A DNA stretch of 64,000 nt from NCBI GenBank assembly GCA_024449915.1, contig JAMZAV010000978.1, positions 229,938 to 293,937 on the forward strand, in the 5' to 3' direction. This DNA comes from Sweltsa coloradensis. Lineage: Eukaryota > Arthropoda > Insecta > Plecoptera > Chloroperlidae. The position numbers were made by a program, and so were the translations under genes. Every line of letters starts with the position of its first letter. Position 1 is the stretch's first letter. The notes under the pieces are model-generated. The model saw nothing but the letters and a program-made list of their open reading frames with translations, did no database searches and was not told the origin of the DNA. This document shows, one piece after another, positions 23,711-34,640 of the stretch.

Positions 23711-24085
23711 AAATAGCCACCCTAACATAATATATGGGTCTCCATTTCTCCGCAGGGGGGGGGAGGGTCTCACTAATGGTGGGTTTCAAACTAATGGGTA
23801 TCGAACCCCAACCCTCCGTGCGGTCGACTAATTGCCTACCACTAGCTGCCATGCCAGCCACGTAGATCTCGTCCCACTAGCTGCTACTAAACAAATGCTA
23901 TCGATATTTTAAAAATCCCTTTTTTATGTATTGTAGGATTAAATCACCGGATGTCTGTTTAAAATTTCAGCGCAATCTGTTCAGCGGTTCGGCTGATTTT
24001 CGACGTACAGACAGACAAACAGAATCACAGAATGAGAGCCGTTTGAGTTGAATGGAGACACTCAGTCGCTCCGCTCCCTTGTTTA

Positions 24086-24263
24086 ACTAGGGAAACGCCA
24101 AAAGTCGTTAAACGAGTGAGTGAGCCATGTGTATAGTACCCGGTATCATTCCTCTTACTGGGCTAGATTCAGCCTTAGGTATATGGGAGGAAAGGGGGTG
24201 TTCCCGGGTACTCAACACTTGGCTCACTAACTCGTTTAACAACGACTTTGGCGTTTCCCTAGT
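24086..24263. repeat. Family C palindrome, copy 4
   Basis: 178-bp palindrome, ACTAGGGAAACGCC to GGCGTTTCCCTAGT. It is the 3' terminus of the minus-strand element at 24264-24757 and abuts the head of the neighbouring family C copy (CTTGTTTAACTAGG), so the two elements sit head to tail. Confidence 0.85.
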
Positions 24264-24757
24264 TTAAATTGAACATTCAAAATGCAAATCATGTTCAAAA
24301 CGTATTAGCGTGAAACATTAACAAATTTCCAAGATTCAACAAAATCACCTAATTATTATTTCCCATTTAACACCCCTCAAAAATAATATGTGGGTGTAAA
24401 AATATAAAAAAGTTCAAACTAATGGGTACCGAACCATAACCCTCCGTGCGGTAGGCTGAATGCTTACCACTAGGCCATGCCAGCCACGTCAATCTCGTCC
24501 CGCTAGCTGCTACTAAACAAATGCTATCAATATTTTAAAAAATCACATTTTTATTTATTGTAGGATTAAATCGCAATGGATCTAGCTGATTTTGTTAACA
24601 GTTCTCAGTAAACTCGTGCGGATGTCTGTTTAAATTTTCAGCGCAATCTGTTCAGCGGTTCGGCTGATTTTCGACAGACAGACAGACAGACACACAGAAT
24701 CACAGAATGAGCGCCGTTTGAGTTGAATTGAGACACTCAGTCGCTCCGCTCCCTTGT
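24264..24757 (-). mobile_element. Helitron-like element, family C, uninterrupted body
   Basis: Best reference copy of the family C body: tRNA-like segment at about 24490-24425, core GCGCTGAAAATTTAAACAG, head GAGTGTCTCAATTCAACTC and start at GCTCCCTTGTTTAA (24757) on the minus strand. Confidence 0.65.
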
Positions 24758-24810
24758 TTAAAAATGTTACAGTAAAAATATTATTTGATATTTAAATGTG
24801 AAATGAAATA

Positions 24811-24856
24811 TAATCAGAAAGTAGGACATAGATCCCGATGTCCTACTTTCTGATTA
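24811..24856. repeat. 19-bp inverted duplication at a transposon edge
   Basis: TAATCAGAAAGTAGGACAT (24811-24829) is followed after eight bases (AGATCCCG) by its perfect reverse complement (24838-24856). The left arm is mostly flanking DNA and includes the 8-bp target duplication; the right arm lies inside the hAT element where its left terminal repeat should be. Confidence 0.9.
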
Positions 24857-25162
24857 CATCGATAATTTTTTCATTATCGATTATCAATATGGTTATGTCA
24901 TTATCGAATCGATATTATCGATAATATCGATATCACCAACAAAGCCTGATCCGACCTAGGCCCAACTGGAACCTCAAGTGTCGCAAGACAAAACAATACA
25001 ATAAATACATAATATACACAATAAATATCTCTGTCTTTAGAGTTTGGTTTGACCAATTATTAGTTATTTCGATAATCGAAAATGAATTTTGGTTATCGAT
25101 TATCGAAATTATATCCGTTATTGATTATCGATCGATAATATCGATTATCGTGTGCATCCCTA
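24829..25162. mobile_element. hAT-like element, left terminus rearranged
   Basis: Target duplication GTAGGACA at 24821-24828 and 25163-25170. The right end reads, inward, TAGGGATGCACACGATAATC and is followed by many ATCGATTATCGATAA repeats. The left end is only TAGATCCCG before the inverted flank copy. It is non-coding. Confidence 0.75.
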
Positions 25163-25261
25163 GTAGGACATGGTTAAATATTATTTATGAAGCAATTCAA
25201 GCCAATGTTGTGTAAGTCTATTCCCTTTAATAGCATGATTTAATTTTAAATTTGATGAATA

Positions 25262-25405
25262 AAGATGTGGAGGAGAGAGGAGAGGAGTGGGAAGTGGTTG
25301 AAGAGAGGGAAAGATGGTGGGAGGACAGGAAAAAGTGGAGAAAGTTGGTGTTACAACAAGAAAATAAGGAAGAAGATGAGGTGCCGAGCTTGGTAGGCCG
25401 GTGCT
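25262..25405 (+). pseudogene. LINE ORF2 C-terminal fragment
   Basis: The plus strand reads DVEERGEEWEVVEERERWWE then DRKKWRKLVLQQENKEEDE, a typical last segment of RTE/jockey-like LINE polyproteins (a W...E..WEDR..WR pattern). Only about 45 codons remain. Flanks 25171-25261 and 25406-25821 show nothing else recognisable. Confidence 0.5.
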
Positions 25406-25821
25406 GATTCGGTGATGCCCAAGATTTAGGTGGAAACACCCCTTTACCCAACTAAACGATGTTGGAACAAAGTGTAGTGAAAAATATAATTACAGAAGAA
25501 AAAATAAATGTTGAGATTCTTGTATTGTTTTAATACACCTAATTTTAAATATTTTGGTCAACTCGTGTTTCATCCTTAGGAACGAAAGAAACACTTACGA
25601 AATATGACAATTGTGTAGGCCAATGTGTATGCCAACTATATAATTATATTTAGGCCCATTGATACCATGCCAATCTAAAAGTTACATAAAAATTATATAT
25701 ATATAAAAAAATGCAGTGTGTAGGCCTACAATTTTGGTAGAAAAACGATCTGGATTATATTTCGGAAATATTGCACTATTACAAAACTCCCGCCTAATGT
25801 ACTTTAAATATGGTATTATCC

Positions 25822-26579
25822 ACTAGGAAAACGCTAAAGTCCCGCCGCGTTGATGGATGAGCTTTTTAAAGGTTTTAGTTTGCGTGGGATATCTTTACTT
25901 TTGCAAGTGCTTTGTTTTGCTGCCTACACATTGAAGGTGAATGTTGTCAAGTTTCTTTTGTTTCTTGTCAATTGGTATTATTTACCGTAAAAAACTTGTA
26001 TTAAAAGCTTTATTTCTATGGATTCTGGCTAAATTTTTCCAATTTTTCTTTCAAAAGGTACTACATAACCATAACCTTAATGTCCATGTATAATATGAAC
26101 GTTGTAGCCCCACCCGTTTGGTCAGAATTGGCTCAAATGGCACGAAAATATCGCACAAAAAATCAAAAATCGTATATTAAAAGCTTTATTTCTCTCGATT
26201 CTGGCTAACTTTTTCAACTTTTTCTTTCAGAAAGCAATACATCACCATTACCTTAATGTCCATGTGAAATATGAACGTTGTAGCCCCACCCGTTTGGTCA
26301 GAATTGGCCCAAATGGCACGAAAATATCGCACTAAAAATCGAAAAAAATCGTAAAAGTACGATATTTATGAGAAATATTTCTTCGATTGTACCCAAAAAC
26401 GTGGCAAGTCTAAGTTCAGAGAAAACGAAGGTCGTGTCAAATTTTCATCAAGATCGCATATGCCGTTTGCCCGGTAGAGAGCGAACAAACAGACGAAAAA
26501 AAAAAAAAAAAAAAAAAAACAACGGAGCTAAATTTTTTGGGGGGTCGGTGAAATTGAAGTCTTCGCTTCGCTCATCCAA
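25822..26579 (-). mobile_element. Helitron-like element, family B, copy 1
   Basis: Minus strand: head TTGGATGAGCGAAGCGAAG, ACTTCAATTTCACCGACCC, A/T tract, TCTGTTTGTTCGCTCTCTAC, a duplicated block with GGGTGGGGCTACAACGTTCA, then AAAAAGCTCATCCATC, AACGC...GCGTT and TTTTCCTAGT. The TATGCCGTTTGCCCGGTAGA box distinguishes family B from family A. It is non-coding. Confidence 0.65.
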
Positions 26580-26596
26580 CAAGAAAATACAATATA

Positions 26597-26775
26597 CTGT
26601 ATTTATGCGAGTATAGGCCTCGGGTATATTTGAATTGTCAAGTTCAAAAAGTGGGGTGCAGCCATTATGTGAAGCCATTTATCAATAGTATTTATATCAT
26701 AATCTTTAAAATCTGAGTGGTCAAAATAAGGGTGCGGCCTTTACTCGAGGGCGGCCTATAAGCGAGTAAATACGG
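26597..26775. mobile_element. MITE with TA target duplication
   Basis: Inverted ends CTGTATTTATGCGAGTATAG and CCGTATTTACTCGCTTATAG (read inward from the right), with TA at 26595-26596 and 26776-26777. It is 179 bp with no coding content. The CCGTATTTACTCG end is one I recall from other invertebrate repeats, but I cannot name the family. Confidence 0.7.
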
Positions 26776-27544
26776 TAGCAAAATAATACGCATAATAAAT
26801 GGCGAACTGGGGCATAAGCTGAGTGTCGCGGCAATGCTATGAATTCTGATCAACTAAACTCTAGTTCAACAGGTTCTCACCAGACCCCTTACTCAAGCGC
26901 TGCGCTTCGCTAATGCTACATGCCCCCACTTTTTTTGCTACATTTTTTCAGATGTAGCGACGCTACATTCGCGCTACACAATAAATATAGTGGACTACTT
27001 TTCCGCTACATGTTCGTGTTTAATCGGGGTGTGTGGAGACCTCAAATTAGACAGTTTTTATAAGCCTTTTGACACTTTGCCGAGATGATTTTTGGCTCCA
27101 TTTAAGCCGACTCGATCGTGATACTGATATATCATCAATAGCACATAGTTTCAGTTTTCATTGCGATAGACGTTCTTTTAACGTTAAGGCTAGTTAGGCC
27201 CTAGTAGTTTAAGAATTCTAGGCCTAACGAAACATTCATATTGCATTTCTTGTCAACGAGTTTTATGCGGAAATGGCAGAAGAATGCAACAACAACTCTA
27301 GCGAGGTTCGGAATAGGCCTACTGGCGCTGTACAATAGTGATACAGCCCGGAATGTCCCAAGGGAGGGAGGATATAAGACACTAATCACTTCATTTTAAT
27401 GTGCAATACAGACGATTGGCGTAATTATTGAGCGGATTACTCTCTAAATCAATAATCTGACTTTTCATTATCATGGATACATCTTTGTTTACGACCCTGA
27501 AATAGCACTCAAGATGCACCATGCAATTTAATAATGTAATAATA
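26776..27544. other. COG5 intron, TAGC-rich relic
   Basis: Contains GCTACAT/ATGTAGC repeats between 26915 and 27015, resembling those at 28500-28610, so both may be ends of one old inverted-repeat transposon family. No gene is visible in the rest. Confidence 0.4.
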
Positions 27545-28217
27545 ACTAGGAAACGCTCAGTTGGACGCGTTGATAAGCGAGCACGTGCTATAGCTAGACC
27601 CACATTGCTCATTTTTTAAAATTTTTAAAATTTGCGACGTTCGCTGTCCACAGGGCCATGTTTCCAATATTATTTATTATTGCCAAGGTATTTGGGTGAA
27701 CCTTTACTTTGTGCATAAAATCCACCGCCATCTAGAGGACCTTGACTCCTTGGGAAAACTTTTTAATAGACTGCTTCCTCGAAAGTATTTTGATTACTTC
27801 TAGTGCACACACAACTTCGCGCGTCTTTTCGTTGCCATGGCAACGTTACTTTTGTTATAATGTAATTTCCATCTACACTACTTATCGGATCAAAATAAAA
27901 TTAACATATTCGTGACCGGACGGACATTCTAAATGATTTGGCTATCTCAGATTTTGTCGCCGTTTAGTTTGAAAAAAAAACTTTCGATTAACTTTAATGT
28001 AACTTTTTAACTTTTTGAACGATTTTGCCACAAAACTAATGGCATTCAATCGAGAACGAAGCTTGCGGATGGTCAAAATTTCAACTCGATCCGAGCCTCC
28101 GTTCGAACGTTATGGCGAGACATACAAAAAAAAACAAAAAAAACAAAAAAATCAAAAACAAAACCAGTGACTAATTTTTCCGGCAGAGTCAAATGGAACG
28201 CTCGCTTTGCTCGCTTA
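27545..28217 (-). mobile_element. Helitron-like element, family D
   Basis: Minus strand: starts TAAGCGAGCAAAGCGAGCG, has a T-rich tract then TGTCTCGCCATAACG and GAGTTGAAATTTTGACC, and ends GCTCGCTTATC, AACGC GTCCAACTGA GCGTT, TCCTAGT. It therefore has the family A plan with different sequence. It lies within (AAT)n-like flanks (AATAATA on both sides). Confidence 0.55.
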
Positions 28218-28651
28218 ATAATAATAATTTAATGCACTCAATGTGACAGATCGCTCACATCCTTCGGACGACGCAGAGAGAGAGAGAGGCTCGCTCTCTC
28301 GGGGAGCAACCGATGTGTGCAAGTGAGACGAGATTACGGGCCAGCCTACACGGTGAGCACATGAAGTAAAACTCGGAGACTCGGTAACATTCGCGACGCC
28401 GCGGCAAGCGTAATAAGTTAGTTTGCACTTTGCAGTGCCGACTTTTGACTTCACGAGGTACTGGGACTGCTGATGCCAGAACTTAAAATGTAGCGCAAAT
28501 ATCATGCTAATACTACAAAAATTGTAGCAAGCTACCTCTACAATATGTCTACAATATAAGTAGCGTGCTACTGGTTTCGCTACAGGTGAAAGTAGCATGC
28601 TACATGTAGCGCACTTCTCCCCCTGACTGACGAACTATAATTACACGTTAC
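28218..28651. other. Intron with TAGCATGCTAC repeats
   Basis: Apparent hAT-like relic: several inverted AGTAGC/GCTACT motifs at 28500-28610. The open frame on the minus strand across it has no recognisable domain and overlaps the repeats, so it is not called. Confidence 0.35.
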
Positions 28652-28793
28652 CTTGCACCGCCTGCGAGAGATGTTGCGCCAGTAAGGTGTTGACATTGTG
28701 CCAGTAGTTGACGGTTATTGCGCTGTCAATGTTGGCGTGCTTTGCATTCATGTCACGTAGCTTCTTTGTCAAGACTTGTTGCAGAAGTTGAAC
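28652..28793 (-). CDS. COG5: COG5 exon (fifth in this window)
   Basis: Reads VQLLQQVLTKKLRDMNAKHA then ITVNYWHNVNTLLAQHLSQA and corresponds to the segment of animal COG5 with the QxLQxVLxKK and FW..V..L motifs. The acceptor is CTCTAG|GTTCAA at 28793 and the donor CAAG|GTAACG at 28652. It has 47 codons plus one base (phase 0 in, phase 1 out), matching the phase-1 entry of the next exon. The next intron downstream is 12.2 kb. Confidence 0.9.
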
Positions 28794-29025
28794 CTAGAGC
28801 AACAATATGTTATGAAGAGGTTTGCAAAAGTATCGGTTAATTTTAATCATTATTCTTTTCAATTCAAATGCTGTTTATTTTTATATGGTGAAATTTAATA
28901 TAATATTTTGTTGTGAGTAATGTTACAATTTAGGCCGAATGTTAGTATTGTGGGTCCTATTGTGTTTAGTTGTTGAATTTTTATATAGTTTTTGATTATC
29001 TATTATTGTTTGTTTTTTATAAGTT

Positions 29026-29850
29026 CTATGACCGAGAAAAGGTGTATGGCTTTTCTAGATATCAAAAAGGCATACAAAAGCCTCAAGAGAGAGAAGGTTT
29101 GGGATGCAATGCAAAATATAGGAGTTAACAAAGGTATAATAACAAGAGTGAAAGAGATGTACTCTATATCTAGAAGTGCTGTAAAGACAAGAGGTGGACT
29201 TACAGAGTGGTTTGACATTAGGAGTGGGTTAAAACAAGGAAGTGTACTGTCTCCACTATTGTTCATTATTGTCATGGACGAAATCACTAGGAAAGTTGTA
29301 CAGAGAATCGGAGAAGAATGTATGAAAATAATGTTATTTGCAGACGATCTTTTGGTGTGGGGAGAGGAGGAAGAGGAGGTACAATCTCAAGTTGATGTGT
29401 GGAGTGTGGTGGCAGGAGAATTTATGGTCTGGTGTTTGGACGTGGCAAGAGTGAAACAATGCTGATAACACGAGATAAAACGAAGAATGTCAGAATTCTA
29501 CTAGGACAGATTTTAAAGGAAGTGGAGAATTGTAAGTATGTGGGGAGTATAGTAGCATGCGATGGAAGGATTCAACCAGAGATAAGAAGAAGGACGCAGC
29601 AAGCTGTTAGGTTATTCCAATCTATCCAAGATCTTATATGGAACAGAGAAGTCCCAAAGAAGTGCAAGGTTACCATCTACCAGACCTACTTTGTTCCAAT
29701 ACTGACATATATGCAGCAGAGACTTGGAATATGACAACAGTGGATGAGAGTCTTGTTCAGGTTGTAGATATGAAGTTTTTGAGAAGCGAGGAACTTAATG
29801 GAGTGAATTGGAGAGAGAAGATTAAAGTGGTTTGGACATTGTCACCTCAT
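29026..29850 (+). pseudogene. LINE reverse transcriptase fragment (RTE/jockey-like)
   Basis: Reads KRCMAFLDIKKAYKSLKREK, GLKQGSVLSPLLFIIVMDEI and the catalytic LFADDLLVWG, then, after a frameshift near 29421, CKYVGSIVACDG and RLFQSIQDLIWNREVPKKCK, and after another near 29708, AETWNMTTVDESLVQVVDMK. 5' truncated at about 29026, with no endonuclease. The plus orientation is opposite to COG5. Confidence 0.75.
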
Positions 29851-29933
29851 AACTTATTTGTGCCATATCCTCTTTTCGCTTTTTTGGAGTTAGATGTTTT
29901 AGAGTTATTGTTTGTGCTCATTGTTGCTAATAA

Positions 29934-30543
29934 ACTAGGAAGCTTCGCAAACGCTTTTTCAGGTGCGTTGTTGGATGAGCGAACGTTTTTTTAAATGAAA
30001 AAAGCGTAAAATTGTGATTTTCATGCGAAATTATTTTACGATTGCACTCAAATTTCACACAAATATATAAATTCATAAAATTAAGGTTCTGTAAAAAAAT
30101 CATTACAATCGGATAAAGCAAGTAGGTGTTATAAATCGAAAAATTTATTTATTTTATGAAAAAAGCGTAAAATTGCGATTTTCACGAGAAATTATATTTC
30201 AATTGCGTTCAAATTTCACCCCAATATATTAATTCATAAAATTAAGGTTCTGTGAAAAAATCATTAAAATCGAATAAAAAATGTAGTTGTTATAAGTTGA
30301 AGAAATTTTTTAAAATCGAAAAAATCGTAAAATGGCAATTTTAATGACAAATAATTTTTCGATTATGCTAAAAAACGTGGCAGCTCTAAGTTCAGAGATT
30401 TCGAAGGCCTCCATAAAATTCCATCGTAATTGGAGTAACAAACACACAATAATACAAACAGAAAAAAAGAAAAAAAAACATTCCGGATTTTTTTCTCCAG
30501 TGTAGTGAAATGGAATCTTCGCTTCGCTCGCTAAGCTCATCCA
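29934..30543 (-). mobile_element. Helitron-like element, family A, copy 5
   Basis: Minus strand, head CGAGCGAAGCGAAGATTCC at 30543 and end at 29934 with AAGCGTTTGCGAAGCTTCCT then AGT. This 3' end variant is shared with 62400-62423, so family A and B bodies can carry the same alternative tail. It lies directly after the LINE fragment. Confidence 0.55.
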
Positions 30544-30912
30544 CAAATAATATAGTCAAATATTTAAGCTTAAGCAGTGTTTTAGCAATGTCAGTCTGTG
30601 CCACCTCCATCTTAGTGTTTATTTGTGTCATATCCAATTTTCATATACTAATAAGTGGATATGGCACAAATAAATACTGAACCAATTATATAGTTTGATG
30701 AAATTTTGGTTCTATATCAAATATCAATAGGAAGTGCAAATTTACGCATGCCCTACAAGTAAAAAACTATGAAATACCTTTCATCTAACCATTTGAAGAT
30801 AATTGCAGCAAAAATTGCTTAAATTCAAGCATAAACAATAAAATATTTTATTTTGTCTATTTGAGTCTTCATTGAAATAATTATTTATTTAAACCCCACA
30901 ATAATTCAGTCA
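30544..30912. repeat. Old interspersed repeat with GTGCCATATCC boxes
   Basis: An imperfect inverted pair (GTGTCATATCCAATTTTCAT and GTGGATATGGCACAAATAA) recurs in altered form at 35080-35150 and near 38860. No gene. An unknown ancient repeat. Confidence 0.4.
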
Positions 30913-31377
30913 TTGGATGAGCGAAGCGAAGATTCCATTCTACTACACTGGAGAAAAAAATCCGGGATGTTTTTTTTTTTTTTTTTTTCTTTCTTTTTGT
31001 ATTTTTGTGTGTTTGTTAACACGATTCCGGCTAAACCAATACTCCAATTGCCATGAAATTTTATGGAGGCCTTCGAAATCTCTAAACTTAGAACTGCCAC
31101 GTTTTTGAGCGCAATAAAAAAATTATTTTTCATGAAAATAGAAATTTTGCGTGTTTTTTCTTTTTTAAAACAATTCTTTGACTTAGGCCTATATAACACC
31201 TACATGCTTTATCCTATTGTCACGATTTTTTCACAGAACCTTAATTTTATGAATTTATATATTCGTGTGAAATTTGAGCGCAATCGAATAATCATTTCTT
31301 ATAAAAATCGCAATTTTTCGATTTTTTTCTTTTTTTAAAATTATGATTTATTAAAAAAACATATATATATAAGTTTA
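30913..31377 (+). mobile_element. Helitron-like element, family A, copy 6 (3' truncated)
   Basis: Begins TTGGATGAGCGAAGCGAAG and runs to ATTATGATTTATTAAAAAAA, where a (TA)n stretch and the head of the next copy replace its 3' end. It has no terminal hairpin. Confidence 0.6.
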
Positions 31378-31451
31378 TTGGATGAGCGTAGCGAGCGTAG
31401 CGAGCGAAGCGAAGATTCCATTTCACTACACTGGAGAAAAAAATCCGGAAT

Positions 31452-31483
<32 letters not shown>

Positions 31484-32199
31484 CTGTATTTTTGTGTGTT
31501 TGTTAACACGATTCCGGCTAAACCGATACTCCGATTGCGATGAAATTTTATGGAGACCTTCGAAATCTCTGAACTTAGAACTGCCACGTTTTTGAGCGCA
31601 ATCGGGAAATTTTTTCTCATAAAAAACGCAATTTTACGATTTTTTTCGATTTTTAAAAAATTTCTTCGACTTATAACACCTACATGCTTTATCCGATTGT
31701 AATGATTTTTTTACAGAACCTTAATTTTATGAATTAAGATATTTTTGTGAAATTTGAGCGTAATCGAAAAATTATTTCTCATGAAAATCAAAATTTTACG
31801 GGTTTTTTCTTTTCTAAAACAATTCTTTGACTTATAACACCTACATGCTTTATCTTATTGTAATGATTTTTTCACAGAACCTTAATTTCGTGAGTTAATA
31901 TATTCGTGTTAAATTTGAGCGCAATCGAATAATTATTTCTTATACAAATTGCAATTTTACGATTTTTTTCTTTTTAAAAAATTACGATTAATTAAAAAAA
32001 TTTAGTTAATTTTTTATTTTATTTTATTTAATTATAAAAATTAAGTTAATTTTTTATTTAATTTAATTTAATTTAAAAAAATCTTCGATTAAGTAATGAT
32101 TTTTTCACAGAACAACAGAAAATCCGCGTAACACATGGCATCTCAATGCACCAATTACGCTCATCCAACAACGCGGCGGGACTTAAGCGTTTTCCTAGT
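31378..32199 (+). mobile_element. Helitron-like element, family A, copy 7
   Basis: Complete copy with two TAGCGAGCG units in the head and the intact family tail ending TTTTCCTAGT at 32199. It is in direct tandem with the truncated copy upstream. Confidence 0.65.
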
Positions 32200-32563
32200 A
32201 ATTCGAGAAAACAAGGAACACTAGCGCAGCTGAGTGGTCGAACCGCAAACTATTATTTCGGGGGTACTGATCGCGGAACATCATGCAAGAGGTAGGGGTT
32301 CTCACATATATCCCGACCAAACACAAAGAATTAATGTTCGGTGCCACAGTGCTCATCAAGGAAAACATATAATATATACTTTCATTTATTTTGGAATGAT
32401 ACAAAATGAGGAATGAGTGGAAACGGGTGCTGTTAATGGCGAAACCAATCTCTATACACCTGTGTGTCCGCAGTCTGTAATTTCGCGGTCTCGAACAGCA
32501 TTGTTCTGCTGAGTAACAGGCTTATAGGCCTACTACCAGAGAGTTATTTTTCTGGCAATTTTA

Positions 32564-33340
32564 TTGGATGAGCGTAGCGAGCGTAGCGAGCGAAGCGAAG
32601 ATTCCATTTCACTACACTGGAGAAAAAAATCCGGAATGTTTTTTTTTCTTTTTTTTTTTTGTATTTTTGTGTGTTTGTTAACACGATTCCGGCTAAACCG
32701 ATACTCCGATTGCGATGAAATTTTATGGAGGCCTTCGAAATCTCTGAACTTAGAACTGCCACGTTTTTGAGCGCAATCGGGAAATTTTTTCTCATAAAAA
32801 ACGCAATTTTACGATTTTTTTCGATTTTTTTAAAATTTCTTCGACTTATAACACCTACACGCTTTATCCGATTGTAATGATTTTTTCACAGAACCTTAAT
32901 TTTATGAATTAAGATATTCTTGTGAAATTTGAGCGTAATCGAAAACTTATTTTCTCATGAAAATCGAAATTTTACGGGTTTTTTTTCTTTTTTTAAAACA
33001 ATTCTTTGGACTTTAAACCCTACATGCTTTATCCTATTGTAATGATTTTTTCACAGAACCTTAATTTCATCAATTTATATACTCGTTTTAAAAATTTGAG
33101 CGCAATCGAATAATTATTTCTTATGAAAATTGCAATTTACGATTTTTTTTTTTTTTTAAATTACGATTTTTTTAAAAAAATTAAGTTAATTTTTTTTATT
33201 TATTTAATTTAATTAAAAAAATTTTCGACTAAGCAATAGTTTTTTTCACAGAACAACAGAAAATCTGCGTTACACATGGCAGCTCAATGCACCAATTACG
33301 CTCATCCAACAACGCGGCGGACTTAAGCTTTTTTCCTAGT
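32564..33340 (+). mobile_element. Helitron-like element, family A, copy 8
   Basis: Complete copy with two TAGCGAGCG units. The tail hairpin is slightly altered (GGCGGACTTAAGC, then TTTTTTCCTAGT). Sequence 32200-32563 between copies 7 and 8 has no recognisable gene. Confidence 0.65.
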
Positions 33341-34569
33341 ATTATGAACATAACGTTTAAAGGTGGGGTAACATTAAAACGTTTAAAAATTTTTGTGGTA
33401 AATAAACTTTTTGGATTGACCTACTTGGTGTGTCTAGCCGGTGTCCTGAGCCCTGACACTGTCAAACTAGGAATATCCTACATAAAATTCAATAGTACAC
33501 CAATATAAAATAATTATAACAGTTCTAAATATTTGGCCCAGTAGTCCTATTCGATCTATTTGTAATTTAGGACTTCACTCGATCGTTATAATATGGCCTG
33601 GGACGGACACTTTAATGGGCCTACGCCGCGGCTACAAGTGATAGTATTTAATTGTGAATTTAAATGGCTTTGCGTGGAGCTTTTACAGGCTGTGATTTTT
33701 TATTACTGAGTGTAAAATCAATCGTAAGGTCAGCCTTACGAATAATAATTATGCACTTTTCGTCGTACGGTCATCGACGCGATACCACCTAACATTTAGG
33801 CTAATAGTTCTACATGTCAGTGTGCATTGTGGCGAAGTGGTAGCGCGTTTGAGTTCTATGCGAAAGGTCGTCAGTTCAAATCTACGTTCGATCGTTTTTT
33901 TTTACTGTTCTATTTAGACATATGTTTTTTCAGCAAATGATTTCATTCCATTCGGCCTCGTCGCGGACGCAATTCTACGTCAAAGATAATAAAAGTGTGG
34001 AAAGTGTTATGTGAAGTGACAAGTAAATCGCACTTCATGAACATAACACAAATGGTGTTTTAATTAATACGATAGAAATAGTTTGTCAATGCATTTTTCG
34101 AAAGTGCAACTGACCGTAGCCCTATACGCATTCATAGAGGTCGTGTATGTTTTTTCCCCCTAAATTCGTTTTGGAAATTGTAAAAAGTGGTGTTATGTTC
34201 TTTATTGTATTTTCGCATTTCTTGCATTGCAATACAGTGATATAATCAATCGTATTACTTAAAAATAAAATCCATAGTAAATTGCAATAATACCTACGTG
34301 CATAAGTCGCCCCAGTTTTTATCTCGCATATACCACTTAGTGATTGCTCCTGCAGAAGTTAAAAAAGTGGAAACACAATACTAGCACTATTTAATCAGAA
34401 GATATCATTTTTTTAAATTGCAAGTAGGCCTATTGTTTTCGTTTTAGCTTGTTTTATTGGCAAGTTTTTAGTGAAAAGTGACTAAAGTAAGAATAGAATT
34501 AACTGTGTTATTTTTTAAAGCAAATAGGAGAATATGGTTTTATTTTATTTAACCATTTGGCCGTGTTAA
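33341..34569. other. COG5 intron, mostly unrecognised
   Basis: Apart from the tRNA-like sequence at 33829-33893, I see no gene or repeat. AT-rich. Confidence 0.4.
33829..33893 (+). tRNA. tRNA-like sequence with T-run terminator
   Basis: A-box-like TGGCGAAGTGGTAGCGC is followed at tRNA spacing by B-box-like AGTTCAAATCT and then TTTTTTTTT, a polymerase III terminator. The cloverleaf is imperfect and I cannot fix an anticodon. It may be a tRNA pseudogene or the head of a SINE. Confidence 0.35.
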
Positions 34570-34640
34570 ATAAATAATAAATAAATTGTATTTAGAGTCT
34601 ATCCACTCAGTTCAGTGAACTGATTTTCAGTGATTTGGTT
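34570..34640 (-). mobile_element. SINE tail fragment
   Basis: AAATAAATTGTATTTAGAGT followed by CTATCCACTCAGTT...AACTGATTTTCAGTG matches the 3' end of the tRNA-Gly SINE at 6340-6400. Only the tail remains. Sequence 34640-35450 shows only the GTGCCATATCC repeat near 35080-35150. Confidence 0.5.

Larger units (their letters stand above)
19221..23767. mobile_element. 4.5-kb palindromic element with tandem-repeat arms
   Basis: Left and right termini are mirror images: CCCTCCCCC...TGCGGAGAAATGG at 19221, and its complement ending at 23767. Each arm holds six copies of a unit of about 302 bp marked by GTAGAAATCCACTTGTTGG, starting near 19284, 19588, 19890, 20192, 20496 and 20796. The right arm mirrors this between about 22060 and 23710. 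The innermost unit of each arm alone lacks the doubled TTGGCCAGTTGGCC, so the arms correspond unit by unit. The centre carries a decayed gene. I do not recognise the family. Confidence 0.8.
19053..24085 (-). mobile_element. Helitron-like element, family C, split by the large palindromic element
   Basis: The 19053-19200 piece matches the family body up to AAAAATAATGTTGGTCTAAA. The 23780-24085 piece resumes with TTTCAAACTAATGGGTATCG, the tRNA-like segment and the head ending GCTCCCTTGTTTAA. The uninterrupted copy at 24264-24757 shows that the two pieces were once adjacent, so the sequence between is an insertion. Confidence 0.7.

Noticed and set aside
28215..28598. 127-codon open frame on the minus strand beside a COG5 exon
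   Set aside because: It runs through TAGC-rich repeats, has no family resemblance and is not needed for COG5 splicing.
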